Assembly: GCF_026624755.1 (NCBI RefSeq)
Contig: NZ_JAPMXC010000001.1
Location: 558,001-622,000 of the forward strand
DNA from: Robbsia betulipollinis
Lineage (GTDB): Bacteria; Pseudomonadota; Gammaproteobacteria; Burkholderiales; Burkholderiaceae
Direction: 5' to 3'
DNA length: 64,000 nucleotides
Part shown: positions 34,206-42,447 of the stretch, one piece after another
Layout: each line of letters starts with the position of its first letter
Numbering within the stretch: the stretch's first letter is position 1
Position numbers and translations under genes: made by a program
The notes under the pieces: model-generated
Databases searched by the model: none
What the model saw: only the letters and a program-made list of their open reading frames with translations
Told to the model about the DNA's origin: nothing

Positions 34206-34913
34206 GTGCCGAGGGGACCCCTCGGGGCCGGCGTCAAGAATTTCAGGAAAGGCGACCGGGTCCTGATCTCGTGCATCACCGCCCGCGGTTCCTGCGCCAA
34301 TTGCAAGCGCCAGCTCTATTCGCACTGCACGGACGGCGGCTGGATCCTCGGTCACCTGATCGACGGCACCGAGGCCGAATACGTGCGCATACCGCACGCG
34401 GACAACGGTCTCTACCCCATTCCGCAGGGCGCCGACGAGGAAGCGCTCGTCATGTTGAGCAACATTTTGCCCACCGGTTTCGAAATCGGCGTGCTGACGG
34501 GGCAGGTGAAGCCCGGGAATACCGTGGCCATCGTTGACGCCGTCGCCACCTTAATGCGGATGACCGATGACGCGGGCGTGGATGTCGCGATCGAAGCGGT
34601 CGGCATCCCCGCCACGTTCGACGTCTGCCAGAAGGTCGTCGCGCCGGGCGGTCATATCGCCAATGTGGGCGTGCATGGAAAAAGCGTGGAACTGCATCTG
34701 GAAACGCCGTGGATCCAGAACGTCACGCTGACGACGGGTCTGGTCAACACGAACACCACGCCACTGCTGCTCAAGACGGTACATTCGGGCAAGCTCTCGC
34801 CCGCGCAACGCATCACGCATCGCTGCGCGCCCGACGACATCCTGAAAGCGTATGCGGTGTTCGGCAACGCGGCGCAGGAAAAGGCGTTGAAGGCGATATT
34901 GGCAGCGGCCTGA
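34206..34913 (+). pseudogene. Broken zinc-dependent alcohol dehydrogenase (lacks N-terminus and NAD-binding core)
   Basis: The readable frame has strong similarity to zinc-dependent alcohol dehydrogenases. G-D-R-V-L-I-S-C-I-T-A and the structural zinc cysteines (C-A-N-C, S-H-C) are present, followed by G-G-W-I-L-G-H-L-I-D-G-T and later V-D-V-A-I-E-A-V-G-I-P. Two large parts are gone. The first 70-80 residues with the catalytic zinc site are missing; only a weak out-of-frame trace may survive near 34158-34210. Between P-G-N-T-V-A-I-V and T-L-M-R-M-T about 45 residues are missing in frame, including the Gly-rich Rossmann loop. It cannot be a working dehydrogenase. GTG at 34206 is only the first possible start. 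The C-terminal end is intact. Confidence 0.85.
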
Positions 34914-35034
34914 CGGCATGCCGTCGGGAACGCCGCGGGAGGGTCGGCCCACGGGCCGTGGCGGACGCTGCCGGTCCGATATTGGGTCATAATCGGGACA
35001 CCCCTCCCGCGTCACGCGTCCAACGGAAACCATC

Positions 35035-35658
35035 ATGTCGCACCTTCTGCATGTCATCAGTTCGCCGCGCGGCCAGCGCTCCGCCTCGCACGAGGTCGCG
35101 AACGCGTTCATCGAGGCCTGGCAGGCCGGCGAGGCCGGCGCCACGCTCGATACGCTGGATGTCTGGCAGACGCCGCTTCCCGAGTTCGACGGGGTCGCGC
35201 TCGGCGCCAAATACGCGGCGCTCGAAGGCCGCGAACGCACGGCCGAGGAAAAGCAGGCGTGGGATGAGATCGGCGCACTCGCGGCGCGCTTCCAGAAAGC
35301 CGACATGATCGTGTTCAGCGTGCCGATGTGGAACTTCGGCATCCCGTACCGGCTCAAGCACCTGATCGATGTCGTCAGCCAGAAAGACCTGCTTTTTTCG
35401 TTCGACGAGCGCGGCCTCCAGGGTCTGCTGACCCATACGCGCGCCGTGACGATCGCCGCGCGGGGCGCACCCCTGGGCGCGGCCATCGAGCATCAGAATG
35501 CGTATATCCGCTCATGGTGCGAGATGGTGGGAATCCGCGAGCATGACGACGTGATCATCGAGAAGACGCTGTTCGGTCCGCAAGTCGATGCGCAGGCCAG
35601 GCGGACGGCGCGGGACGAAGCGGTCGCGCTCGCCGGGAAAATGCGCGCAGGCGGCTGA
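35035..35658 (+). CDS. azoR: FMN-dependent NADH azoreductase
   Basis: 207 residues, standard for AzoR. The FMN phosphate loop S-S-P-R-G-Q-R-S-A-S-H-E is near residues 9-20. The flavin-contact block V-P-M-W-N-F-G-I-P-Y-R-L-K-H-L-I-D near residues 95-111 is the family signature. The enzyme is a cytoplasmic homodimer that reduces quinones and azo dyes with NADH, protecting against electrophiles. A conserved C-terminal G-P-Q-V-D motif is also seen. ATG at 35035 follows a typical leader, and there is no operon partner. Confidence 0.92.
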   Translation: MSHLLHVISSPRGQRSASHEVANAFIEAWQAGEAGATLDTLDVWQTPLPEFDGVALGAKYAALEGRERTAEEKQAWDEIGALAARFQKADMIVFSVPMWNFGIPYRLKHLIDVVSQKDLLFSFDERGLQGLLTHTRAVTIAARGAPLGAAIEHQNAYIRSWCEMVGIREHDDVIIEKTLFGPQVDAQARRTARDEAVALAGKMRAGG

Positions 35659-35731
35659 AGCGTGGGGGGAGTGGGGGACGTGGGAGGCAAGCGGCGGCGG
35701 CGTTCCCGGGGCGCGACGCCGCGGCCTCGGG

Positions 35732-35947
35732 TCAGTCGTTCGAGACCCGATATGAATAATGATACTCGTCGCTGGCCGCGCCCTTGAAGTAGTCGGCCTG
35801 CGGCACGACACGCACCCGTTCGAATCCCAATTTCTCGATCGTACCGGTCGACGCCTGGTTCCGCGTGTCAATTTCCGCATCCGACCTTTTCAAAGGCCGC
35901 AGCACGAACCGGCGCGTGACGATGGTTTTATCGTCGAGTTCCCTCAA
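35732..35947 (-). pseudogene. GNAT (RimJ/RimL-like) acetyltransferase collapsed by an internal deletion
   Basis: 71 codons, all open, made of the two ends of an acetyltransferase. The N-terminal part T-R-R-F-V-L-R-P-L-K-R-S-D-A is the first strand of RimJ/RimL-type enzymes. It jumps straight to N-Q-A-S-T-G-T-I-E-K-L-G-F-E-R-V, the C-terminal acetyl-CoA helix and strand of the same family. About 100 residues normally lie between, including the R-G-x-G-x-A motif. The join is in frame, which suggests one clean deletion. It is unlikely to be active. Confidence 0.75.
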
Positions 35948-36060
35948 GTTTCACGCTCCCGCTGCCGCTATATCCCAGTGTGAATAGCCTGCCACGCTTA
36001 ATTTTCGTTTTCCGTTAAGCAATACCGAACCAAGCCGCCTGCCGAAGGAAATTGACCAAA

Positions 36061-36609
36061 ATGTGCGCATTTCCCGTGGTTTACAACGAAGAGGTCCGGC
36101 TGTCTGCAGTCGTCGAAGGCTGCTTCGCCCGGACTGTCGATGATCCTCGCCTGGATCGGCTCACACGCCTCGCGGCTTACATCACCAACTGTCCGCTCGC
36201 GCTGATCACGACGGTGAGCACGGTGGTCGACTTGAACTCGGTGCATGGCGCACTCAAGGAGACGCTGCCGCGTCGGTTTCCGCGCGAGTGGTCGCTGTGC
36301 AATTATACGATTCTCGAAAAAGATCTGTTCATCGTCGAGGATACGCATCTGGACTCCCGTTTCCGCGATGCGCCGTTTGTCACGGGTTATCCGCAGGTGC
36401 GCTTTTACGCAGGGGTGCCGCTCGCCGATGCCGCGTCCAATCGCCTGGGCAGTCTTTGCGTCATCGACCATATACCCCGTCAGCTTGAAAACGCCCAGTT
36501 GCTGGCATTGCGCGATATCGGCGCCACCGTCAATGAATTGATGGCAATCATTCGATCCGAATGGGAGAACCGTGCGCAGACGGAGAAACCGCTGCAAACC
36601 ACGGCGTGA
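36061..36609 (+). CDS. Stand-alone GAF-domain protein
   Basis: 182 residues, almost entirely one GAF domain. Recognisable blocks are R-L-D-R-L-T-R-L-A-A near residues 32-41, then L-C-N-Y-T-I-L-E, then D-S-R-F-R-D-A-P-F-V-T-G and R-F-Y-A-G-V-P-L, ending L-G-S-L-C-V-I-D. This is the sensor type often fused to histidine kinases or GGDEF domains, but no output domain follows. It might bind a small ligand or act through a partner. ATG at 36061 is preferred to TTG at 36052, because AAGGAA lies 10 bases upstream of the ATG but only 1 base before the TTG. Confidence 0.8.
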   Translation: MCAFPVVYNEEVRLSAVVEGCFARTVDDPRLDRLTRLAAYITNCPLALITTVSTVVDLNSVHGALKETLPRRFPREWSLCNYTILEKDLFIVEDTHLDSRFRDAPFVTGYPQVRFYAGVPLADAASNRLGSLCVIDHIPRQLENAQLLALRDIGATVNELMAIIRSEWENRAQTEKPLQTTA

Positions 36610-36636
36610 GATGACGTACGCTGCCCTGGCGACACC

Positions 36637-37227
36637 TTATTGTTGCTCGGGGGCCTCACCATTTTCCCGGCGCGCCTCGATAGCCTGCAGCACCGCGTCG
36701 GGATTGACGATTTCCTGCAGCGTCTCGGCGTGCTCGTCGCTCCGGTTGCGCACATCGGGCATGTCGCGCCGGAGTTCCTCGAGCAGTTGGATGATCTTGG
36801 TGGTCTTTTGCTCCGCGAGCAGATTCACCTGCAACTCCAGATGCGCACGGTGCCCCTCCACCCGGGCGAGCCGGTTCTGTCGAATCAGCACCGCGATCGT
36901 GATCAGCACGCCCATGAATGAGACAACGCCCTGGAGTTCGGAAAAAGGCGGCGCATCGAAGAATCCGCCGCTGATCCCGAAATCCACATAATCCGCAGCG
37001 ATCCAGAGCACGCAAGCGGCCAGAAAAAGAATGAAGAACCGCGGTGTCCCGAAAATCAGACAGATCCGTTCGATGATGCGTTGTTCGACCGAGATCTTTC
37101 TGTCCTGCCGCTGCGCGAACAGATCGATCTTGTCGAGATTCGCCTCGATTGCCTTGCCGACGGCATTTTGCTGCGCCTGTTCGTCCTGCTCTTCCTGCTC
37201 CTGCTGCTCTCGATAGCTCGGCTGCAT
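36637..37227 (-). CDS. DUF1003 inner-membrane protein
   Basis: 196 residues. After a Gln/Glu-rich N-terminus (about residues 5-22), it has N-L-D-K-I-D-L-F-A-Q-R and R-I-I-E-R-I-C-L-I-F-G-T-P. Two membrane helices follow near residues 60-80 and 100-120. The C-terminal part has Q-N-R-L-A-R-V-E-G-H-R-A-H-L-E-L-Q-V-N-L-L-A-E-Q-K. This is the DUF1003 pattern, whose function is not known. ATG at 37227 with GGGAAG upstream is a good start. It is convergent with the GAF gene. Confidence 0.88.
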   Translation of the reverse strand: MQPSYREQQEQEEQDEQAQQNAVGKAIEANLDKIDLFAQRQDRKISVEQRIIERICLIFGTPRFFILFLAACVLWIAADYVDFGISGGFFDAPPFSELQGVVSFMGVLITIAVLIRQNRLARVEGHRAHLELQVNLLAEQKTTKIIQLLEELRRDMPDVRNRSDEHAETLQEIVNPDAVLQAIEARRENGEAPEQQ

Positions 37228-37380
37228 GACACTTCCCGGTTCATCTGGAAACGCTTGAGGCGGTACGACGCAGGGTCCATATGCGCCGCAAGCGGTGCCG
37301 CCAGGAAGGGGCACCGGCAACCGACAGCAATCTTCGTTCCTCGCGCGAAAAACCCGTACCGGCGCCGGGCGGACGGTGCG

Positions 37381-38850
37381 TCACGCCAGCGCCGGTTTCG
37401 CCAGTAGATAGAACAGCATGCCGGACAGCAACATCGTGGCCGGCAGCGTCAACACCCAGGTCAGCAGGATGCGCGTCAGCATGCCGCCCTGTAGCCCCTT
37501 GCCGCCCGCCAGCATGGTGCCGGCGATGCCCGAGGTCACGATGTGCGTGGTGCTCACCGGCAACCCCGTGAAACCCGCCGTGCCGATCAATACCGATCCC
37601 ACCAACTCGGCGCTGAGCCCTTGCGCCGGGGTCATCCGGGCTTTGCCGAGTCCTTCCCCCAGAGTGCGCACGACGCGCTTGTAACCGATCATCGTGCCCA
37701 GGCCCAGGCAGAGCGCGCTGAGCACGCGTACCCAGGTGGGCGCGTACTGCACGGGCGGACTCATTTGCCGGCGCAGCAACGCGGCGCGCCGCTTGTCGGC
37801 CGGGTCCGCATGATCGAGTTCGCCGATATGCTTCAATTGCGAGACGATGTCGTAGATATCGCCGCGCAGACGAGCGCGGACATTGCGTTCGCGTCCGCGT
37901 TCCGGCCCGCTTCGCGTGTCACTGCCGCGTGCGCCGGTCCGATCTTCCGCGCCGTGGCCGGGCCGCTGCCCGTCCAGTTGCGTCGCCTGCTCGCGCAGCA
38001 GCGGCCCGGCATCCCGCAGTTCCGCCGCCGAGCGCAGCGCGTGCGCCTTGACGTCGTCTCCATACTTCTGGATCAGCGGAATCGCGGCATTCGCGTAGGC
38101 CCCGAGTTGCGCGACCTGGGCGCTCGCCTGCGGATTCAGCGCGTACGTGGCGGGCAATAGACCGATGATCGTCAGCATGATCAGACCAATGGTCTTTTGT
38201 CCGTCGTTCGTGCCGTGCGAGAAGCTCACGGAACTGCAGGTCAGGATCAGCAGTCCGCGCAGCCACCAGACCGGCGGACGGTCCGCCTCCGGCGCCGCGA
38301 AGAGCGCGCCGGAGCGCACGATGACGCGCAGCAACAGGTAGAGTCCGCCCGCCAGCACGCACCCGAGCACCGGCGAAATGGCCAGGCCCTCCAGCACGGT
38401 ACCGATCTGTTTCCAGTCCACCCCGTGAACCAGGCTGCGCGATTTCAGCAGCGCGTCGGACGCGGCCACGCCGATCAGCGAACCGACGATGCAGTGCGAG
38501 CTGCTGTTCGGAATGCCGAACGCCCAGGTCAGGATGTTCCAGAACAGCGCCGCCGCGAAAATCGAGACCAGCATCGGTACCGCCGGTGTGCCGTCGGGCG
38601 GCGTGAGGACATCCGGCGGCAGGATCTCGACGAGCGCGTACGCGACGGCGATGCCCCCCGCCATCACGCCGACGAAATTCATCACCCCCGACCAGACGAC
38701 CGCCGGAACCGGTTTGAGCGAGTGGGTATAGATGACCGTCGCGACCGCATTCGACGCATCATGAAAACCATTGGTGGCTTCGAACGCCAGCACCATCAAG
38801 AAACATACGAGCAGCAATGCAACCACGATAACGGACGCTGGCGGAGTCAA
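37381..38850 (-). CDS. pitA: Pit-family inorganic phosphate transporter
   Basis: 489 residues if TTG at 38850 is used; the start is uncertain. The conserved family signature F-E-A-T-N-G-F-H-D-A-S-N-A-V-A-T lies near the N-terminus and G-L-P-V-S-T-T-H near the C-terminus, the pair typical of PitA. About ten predicted membrane helices flank a long central cytoplasmic loop (about residues 250-375) rich in Arg and Asp. Pit proteins take up phosphate with a divalent metal by proton symport. The frame upstream of the first helix is Arg-rich and open to 38991 but looks non-coding. GTG codons just before the first helix are alternatives. Confidence 0.88.
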   Translation of the reverse strand: MTPPASVIVVALLLVCFLMVLAFEATNGFHDASNAVATVIYTHSLKPVPAVVWSGVMNFVGVMAGGIAVAYALVEILPPDVLTPPDGTPAVPMLVSIFAAALFWNILTWAFGIPNSSSHCIVGSLIGVAASDALLKSRSLVHGVDWKQIGTVLEGLAISPVLGCVLAGGLYLLLRVIVRSGALFAAPEADRPPVWWLRGLLILTCSSVSFSHGTNDGQKTIGLIMLTIIGLLPATYALNPQASAQVAQLGAYANAAIPLIQKYGDDVKAHALRSAAELRDAGPLLREQATQLDGQRPGHGAEDRTGARGSDTRSGPERGRERNVRARLRGDIYDIVSQLKHIGELDHADPADKRRAALLRRQMSPPVQYAPTWVRVLSALCLGLGTMIGYKRVVRTLGEGLGKARMTPAQGLSAELVGSVLIGTAGFTGLPVSTTHIVTSGIAGTMLAGGKGLQGGMLTRILLTWVLTLPATMLLSGMLFYLLAKPALA

Positions 38851-39083
38851 ACGGGAACGGCGGTCCTTGCGGCCACGTCGCGAGGACGGCGGGGCGCATC
38901 GCGCCCACCGACCGACGCGGACGCTGCGGCGCGGACGCGATCCGCGCGAGCGAGCGGACGCAAGAACCGGATGGAGCCGCCATGATGACACAGGATGCCG
39001 CGCCGGCGCAGACGCGCCATTTCCCCTGCCTCACACGCCGGTTCCCTGCCCGCGCGATCCATCGAGACGCCGTCCTTCCCGGT

Positions 39084-40028
39084 TCAATAACCGCGGACCG
39101 TGTCCACGCCCGATGGCACGACCCCGGTCGCGCGATAGGTGCGGATATTTCCGGCGACGATCGCCGACGCGGTGGTCTGATTCGTCGGGGCCGAGCAATG
39201 CGGCAAGACCGTGACGCGCGGATGCCGCCATGGCCATTCCTGCGGCGGCAGCGGCTCGACGGCGAAGACGTCGAGCACGGCGTGCTTCAACCAGCCCCGG
39301 TCGAGCACCTCGCGCAAGCCCGCGTCGCAGACGATCGGCCCGCGCCCGAAGTTGATCAGTTGAGCGTGCTGCGGCAAACGGCCCAGACGATTCGCGTCGA
39401 GGAGGCCCGTGGTCTGCGCGGTAAGCGGCAGCAGGCAGACCAGGATATCGACCGTCGACAGCATCGTGTCCAGTTCCGCCTCCCCGGCGAAGCAGGCGAC
39501 GCCCGGCAAGGTTTTTCGAGACCGGCTCCAGCCGCACACGTTGAACTGCGCGTCCTGCAAACGCCGCGCCGCCGCCGCGCCCAGCGCGCCCAACCCCAGC
39601 AAGCCCACGGTCCGCTGCCCGGGCCCCACGTAATCGCGCGTCATCCACTCGCCGCGTGCCTGCTGCGCGGCATAGGCCGGCATGTCGCGGTGCAGGTAGA
39701 GCGTCCAGGCGAGAACGGCTTCGGCCATCGTATCCGCCAGTTGCGGATCGACCAGACGCACGATCGTCAAAGGCCTGTCGCGCAGGTCCGCCATCAGCCG
39801 TTCGACGCCGGCCCAGACGCTGTGTACCCAGGACAGGTGCGGCAACTGCCGCAGCGCCGCGGGGTCGGCATTGGCGACGATCGCTACCGTGCAGTCCGCC
39901 TTTTCCGCGTCGCTCAGCGCATCCAGGGCGACGATGCGCTCGTCCGGCATCGCCCGTTGCAGCGCGGCAATCCAGGCCGGACCCGACGTGTAGTGCGCGG
40001 CGCAGACGAAGGGAATCGGCGGGTTCAC
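39084..40028 (-). CDS. ghrA: Glyoxylate/hydroxypyruvate reductase A-like dehydrogenase
   Basis: 314 residues, close to E. coli GhrA (312). The NAD(P)-binding loop is G-L-L-G-L-G-A-L-G near residues 143-151. It has C-G-W-S-R-S-R-K-x-L-P-G-V and L-P-L-T-A-Q-T. The catalytic Arg is in N-F-G-R-G-P, the acid Glu is in L-D-V-F-A-V-E-P-L-P, and the His is in V-L-P-H-C-S-A. The C-terminus V-D-T-V-R-G-Y matches the GhrA ending. It should reduce glyoxylate and hydroxypyruvate with NADPH. It starts at GTG (40028), overlapping the VOC gene stop by four bases (GTGA). Confidence 0.85.
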   Translation of the reverse strand: MNPPIPFVCAAHYTSGPAWIAALQRAMPDERIVALDALSDAEKADCTVAIVANADPAALRQLPHLSWVHSVWAGVERLMADLRDRPLTIVRLVDPQLADTMAEAVLAWTLYLHRDMPAYAAQQARGEWMTRDYVGPGQRTVGLLGLGALGAAAARRLQDAQFNVCGWSRSRKTLPGVACFAGEAELDTMLSTVDILVCLLPLTAQTTGLLDANRLGRLPQHAQLINFGRGPIVCDAGLREVLDRGWLKHAVLDVFAVEPLPPQEWPWRHPRVTVLPHCSAPTNQTTASAIVAGNIRTYRATGVVPSGVDTVRGY

Positions 40029-40438
40029 CTGGCGTAGATCCCGTTCATGTCCGAGAACCCCTTCACCTCGATCGGATTGCCCGACGGATCGCGGAAGAAC
40101 ATCGTCGCCTGCTCGCCCGGCTCGCCGGCGAAACGGATGCTTGGCGGGATGACGAAGTCGAGTTCCTCCGCCACCAGGCGGTCGGCCAGCGCCTGCCAGA
40201 CAGGCATCTCCAGGATCATGCCGAGATGCGGCATCGGCACCCAGTGCTCGCCGACCTTGCCGGTATTCGTCACCGCAAACGGCTCGCCCAGATGCAGCGA
40301 GAGCTGATGACCATAGAAATCGACATCGAGCCAGGTATCGGTGCTGCGGCCTTCCCGGCACCCCAGCAGGTCGCAATAGAACCGGCGCGACGTTTCGAGA
40401 TCGCGGACGTGATAGGCGAGGTGGAAAGCAGTTTGCAA
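40025..40438 (-). CDS. VOC-superfamily (glyoxalase/dioxygenase-like) protein
   Basis: 137 residues, one VOC module. It has F-H-L-A-Y-H-V-R-D-L-E-T-S-R-R-F-Y near residues 5-21 and F-R-D-P-S-G-N-P-I-E-V-K-G-F near 117-130. His, His and Glu in the usual metal positions are visible. The exact reaction is not known; VOC proteins include glyoxalases, dioxygenases and resistance proteins. I chose TTG at 40438 because GGAG lies 6 bases upstream and family similarity starts right there; an ATG at 40531 would add 31 unrelated residues. It overlaps the GhrA-like gene and is read away from a LysR regulator. Confidence 0.8.
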   Translation of the reverse strand: MQTAFHLAYHVRDLETSRRFYCDLLGCREGRSTDTWLDVDFYGHQLSLHLGEPFAVTNTGKVGEHWVPMPHLGMILEMPVWQALADRLVAEELDFVIPPSIRFAGEPGEQATMFFRDPSGNPIEVKGFSDMNGIYAR

Positions 40439-40519
40439 AGCGGACTCCGGAAACGCGTGGTCTGAAAAACAGGCTGGCTGCAAGCGTAGCATCGGCTTTT
40501 CGAAAGCGATAGCATGTAT

Positions 40520-40539
40520 TCCTTTTCGCAAAGAAAGGA
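40520..40539. promoter_or_regulatory. Inverted repeat upstream of the LysR gene
   Basis: TCCTTT (40520-40525) and AAAGGA (40534-40539) form a perfect palindrome with an 8-base spacer. It lies between the divergent LysR and VOC/ghrA genes. The right arm doubles as the ribosome-binding site of the LysR gene. It could be a regulator site or a leader hairpin; no experiment is implied. Confidence 0.3.
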
Positions 40540-40545
40540 TTTCTT

Positions 40546-41415
40546 TTGGATAGCCGTTATCTCAAAAGCCTGATCGCCGTGGTGGAGTGCGGCTCGATCG
40601 CGGACGCCGCGCGCGCCGAGGGCCTGACCGCCGCGGCGATCGGCCAGCGCATCCAGGCGCTCGAGCGCGATCTGGACTTCGCGTTGCTGGCGCGCGGCGG
40701 GCATACCGCGAAGCCCACCGATGCCTGCCTGGCCCTGCTGCCGCGCGCCCGGCATATCGTCCGGGAGGTATCGTTGCTCGCGGGCGACGCGGATCCGCAC
40801 GGGCTGACCGGCACGCTGCGCATCGGCGTGATTTCCACGGCGCTGACCGGGCTGCTGCCCGCGGCGTTGCAGACGCTCACGCGGCAGGTGCCCGGCGTCA
40901 AGCCGATCGTCGTACCCGGGGCATCGCGCGTGCTGTATCAAGCGTTGCAGGCGCAGGAACTGGACGCGGCGATCCTGGTCGCCCCGCCGTTCGCGCTGCC
41001 CCGCTCGATCCGCGCCGTTTCGTTGCGCCGCGAAGCGCTCGTCTTTCTCTCCAACAAGCAGTGGCGCGACGATATCGCCACCGCCCTGCGCGGCCGTCCC
41101 TACATCCGCTACGATCCGCAGTCCTGGGGCGGACGCCATGCGGCCCGTTACCTGGACGATCACCGTATCGTGCCGAACGCGTTGTGCGATCTGGACGCGC
41201 TGGAAGCCATCGCGATGCTGGTCGCGGACGGCGTCGGCGTCAGTCTCGTGCCGCGCTGGTCCGGCCTCGAACGCCTGGCGGCCAACTGCCGCGTGGCCGC
41301 GCTGCCGGGCGTGCCGTACCAGCGCGAGATCCTGCTGCTGAGCAATGCGCAAAGCGAACGGCCGAAGCTGGTCCTCGCGCTGACGCAGGCGCTTCGGCAA
41401 AGCGTCGAGGCCTGA
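40546..41415 (+). CDS. LysR-family transcriptional regulator
   Basis: 289 residues. The N-terminal LysR helix-turn-helix is clear (Y-L-K-S-L-I-A-V-V-E, then S-I-A-D-A-A-R-A-E-G-L-T, then A-A-I-G-Q-R-I-Q-A-L-E). The C-terminal effector domain has G-T-L-R-I-G-V-I-S-T and ends D-G-V-G-V-S-L-V-P. The start is TTG, with AAAGGA 6 bases upstream. It is divergent from the VOC/ghrA pair across 107 bases and probably regulates it. The inducer is unknown. Confidence 0.9.
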   Translation: MDSRYLKSLIAVVECGSIADAARAEGLTAAAIGQRIQALERDLDFALLARGGHTAKPTDACLALLPRARHIVREVSLLAGDADPHGLTGTLRIGVISTALTGLLPAALQTLTRQVPGVKPIVVPGASRVLYQALQAQELDAAILVAPPFALPRSIRAVSLRREALVFLSNKQWRDDIATALRGRPYIRYDPQSWGGRHAARYLDDHRIVPNALCDLDALEAIAMLVADGVGVSLVPRWSGLERLAANCRVAALPGVPYQREILLLSNAQSERPKLVLALTQALRQSVEA

Positions 41416-41552
41416 TCGGCCAGCGTCCCGCCGGCATGCATGGCGGCACGCTGCTCTGTAAAAAGTCACAAAAAATACAATCTTCCATCGGGAAGCACTT
41501 TCGCGAAACACAGATTTTTCATCCGATTCTCTCGCAAACCGGGAATTTGTCC

Positions 41553-41590
41553 TTGACTGACGATTTTAGGATTTGTATAAATTTGTACAA
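41553..41590 (+). promoter_or_regulatory. Promoter with overlapping palindromic operator (copy 1)
   Basis: TTGACT (41553-41558), a 17-base spacer and TATAAA (41576-41581) form a good sigma70 promoter for the binding-protein gene at 41621. The palindrome ATTTGTATAAATTTGTACAA (41571-41590) covers the -10 element, so a bound regulator would block RNA polymerase. The same element, reversed, matches at 18 of 20 positions in front of the ABC permease operon (54881-54900). FadR-type GntR sites often have this TTGTA...TACAA form. Confidence 0.75.
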
Positions 41591-41620
41591 CCTAAGCAAT
41601 GTCAACCTCAAGGCCGCTCG

Positions 41621-42439
41621 ATGAATCCTCGTTCCATGATGCGCTCGCTGACCGCCGCGGCGGCGGTTTCCCTGACGCTTTGCGGCGCCGCCCATGCGGC
41701 CGGCACGCCGAAGACGATCGAGAGCGGCCGCCTGACCTACGGCGTCGCCGCGACCTTCGCGCCGTTCGAATTCACGAAGGACGGCGCACTGACGGGCTTC
41801 GACATCGATCTGATCAGTGCGATCGCCAGGCAGATGAAGCTGACGCCGGACGCGCAGAGCATGCAGTTCAGCGGCCTGATTCCGGCACTCCAGGGCGGCC
41901 GCACCGATCTCATCAATTCGGCGATGTACATGACCCCGGCGCGCGCGACGCAAGTCGACTTCGTGCCCTATCTGAAAATCGGCGACCGGATCGTCGTGCA
42001 GGCCGCCAACCCCGCGAAAATCACCGGCCGCGACCAGTCGCTGTGCGGCAAGACGATCGCCGTGACGCTGGGCGGCATCGAGGAAACCTATGCGCGCGCC
42101 GACGTCCAGCGCTGCGCGGCGGCCAAGCTTGCCGCGCCGACCGTCATGACGTTGCCCACCGCCCAGGACGCGGCGTTGAGCCTGCGCCAGGGACGCGCCG
42201 ACGCCCTGTACAACTCGACGCCCGGCACGGTCAAGCTCATGGCGGAAGTGCCCGGCGTCTATGCGGCAGTCGGCCCGGAATTCGAGCAGACCACGACCAT
42301 CGGCATGGCGGTGAACAAGGGGAACGCGGCGATGGCGGCCGCGCTGAAGGAGGCGCTGGCCAAGGTCGTCGCCGACGGTACGTACGCGCAATTGATCGGC
42401 AAGTGGCAGCTGCCCGCGTCGGTTTCGATCTTCAAATAA
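41621..42439 (+). CDS. Periplasmic amino-acid-type solute-binding protein
   Basis: 272 residues with a Sec signal peptide (cleavage probably after A-H-A-A near residue 27). It is a family 3 binding protein with L-T-Y-G-V-A-A-T-F-A-P-F-E-F, G-F-D-I-D-L-I-S-A-I-A and T-P-A-R-A-T-Q-V-D-F. The Arg of T-P-A-R normally holds the alpha-carboxylate of the bound amino acid. No permease or ATPase follows in this cluster; the matching pair seems to be the one at 53.4-54.8 kb, which lacks a binding protein and shares the same promoter. It is followed 8 bases later by a porin gene. Confidence 0.88.
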   Translation: MNPRSMMRSLTAAAAVSLTLCGAAHAAGTPKTIESGRLTYGVAATFAPFEFTKDGALTGFDIDLISAIARQMKLTPDAQSMQFSGLIPALQGGRTDLINSAMYMTPARATQVDFVPYLKIGDRIVVQAANPAKITGRDQSLCGKTIAVTLGGIEETYARADVQRCAAAKLAAPTVMTLPTAQDAALSLRQGRADALYNSTPGTVKLMAEVPGVYAAVGPEFEQTTTIGMAVNKGNAAMAAALKEALAKVVADGTYAQLIGKWQLPASVSIFK

Positions 42440-42447
42440 GCCGGGCG

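Noticed and set aside
34206-34913. Short functional alcohol dehydrogenase
   Set aside because: It lacks the catalytic zinc region and the NAD-binding loop, so it cannot do the family's reaction.
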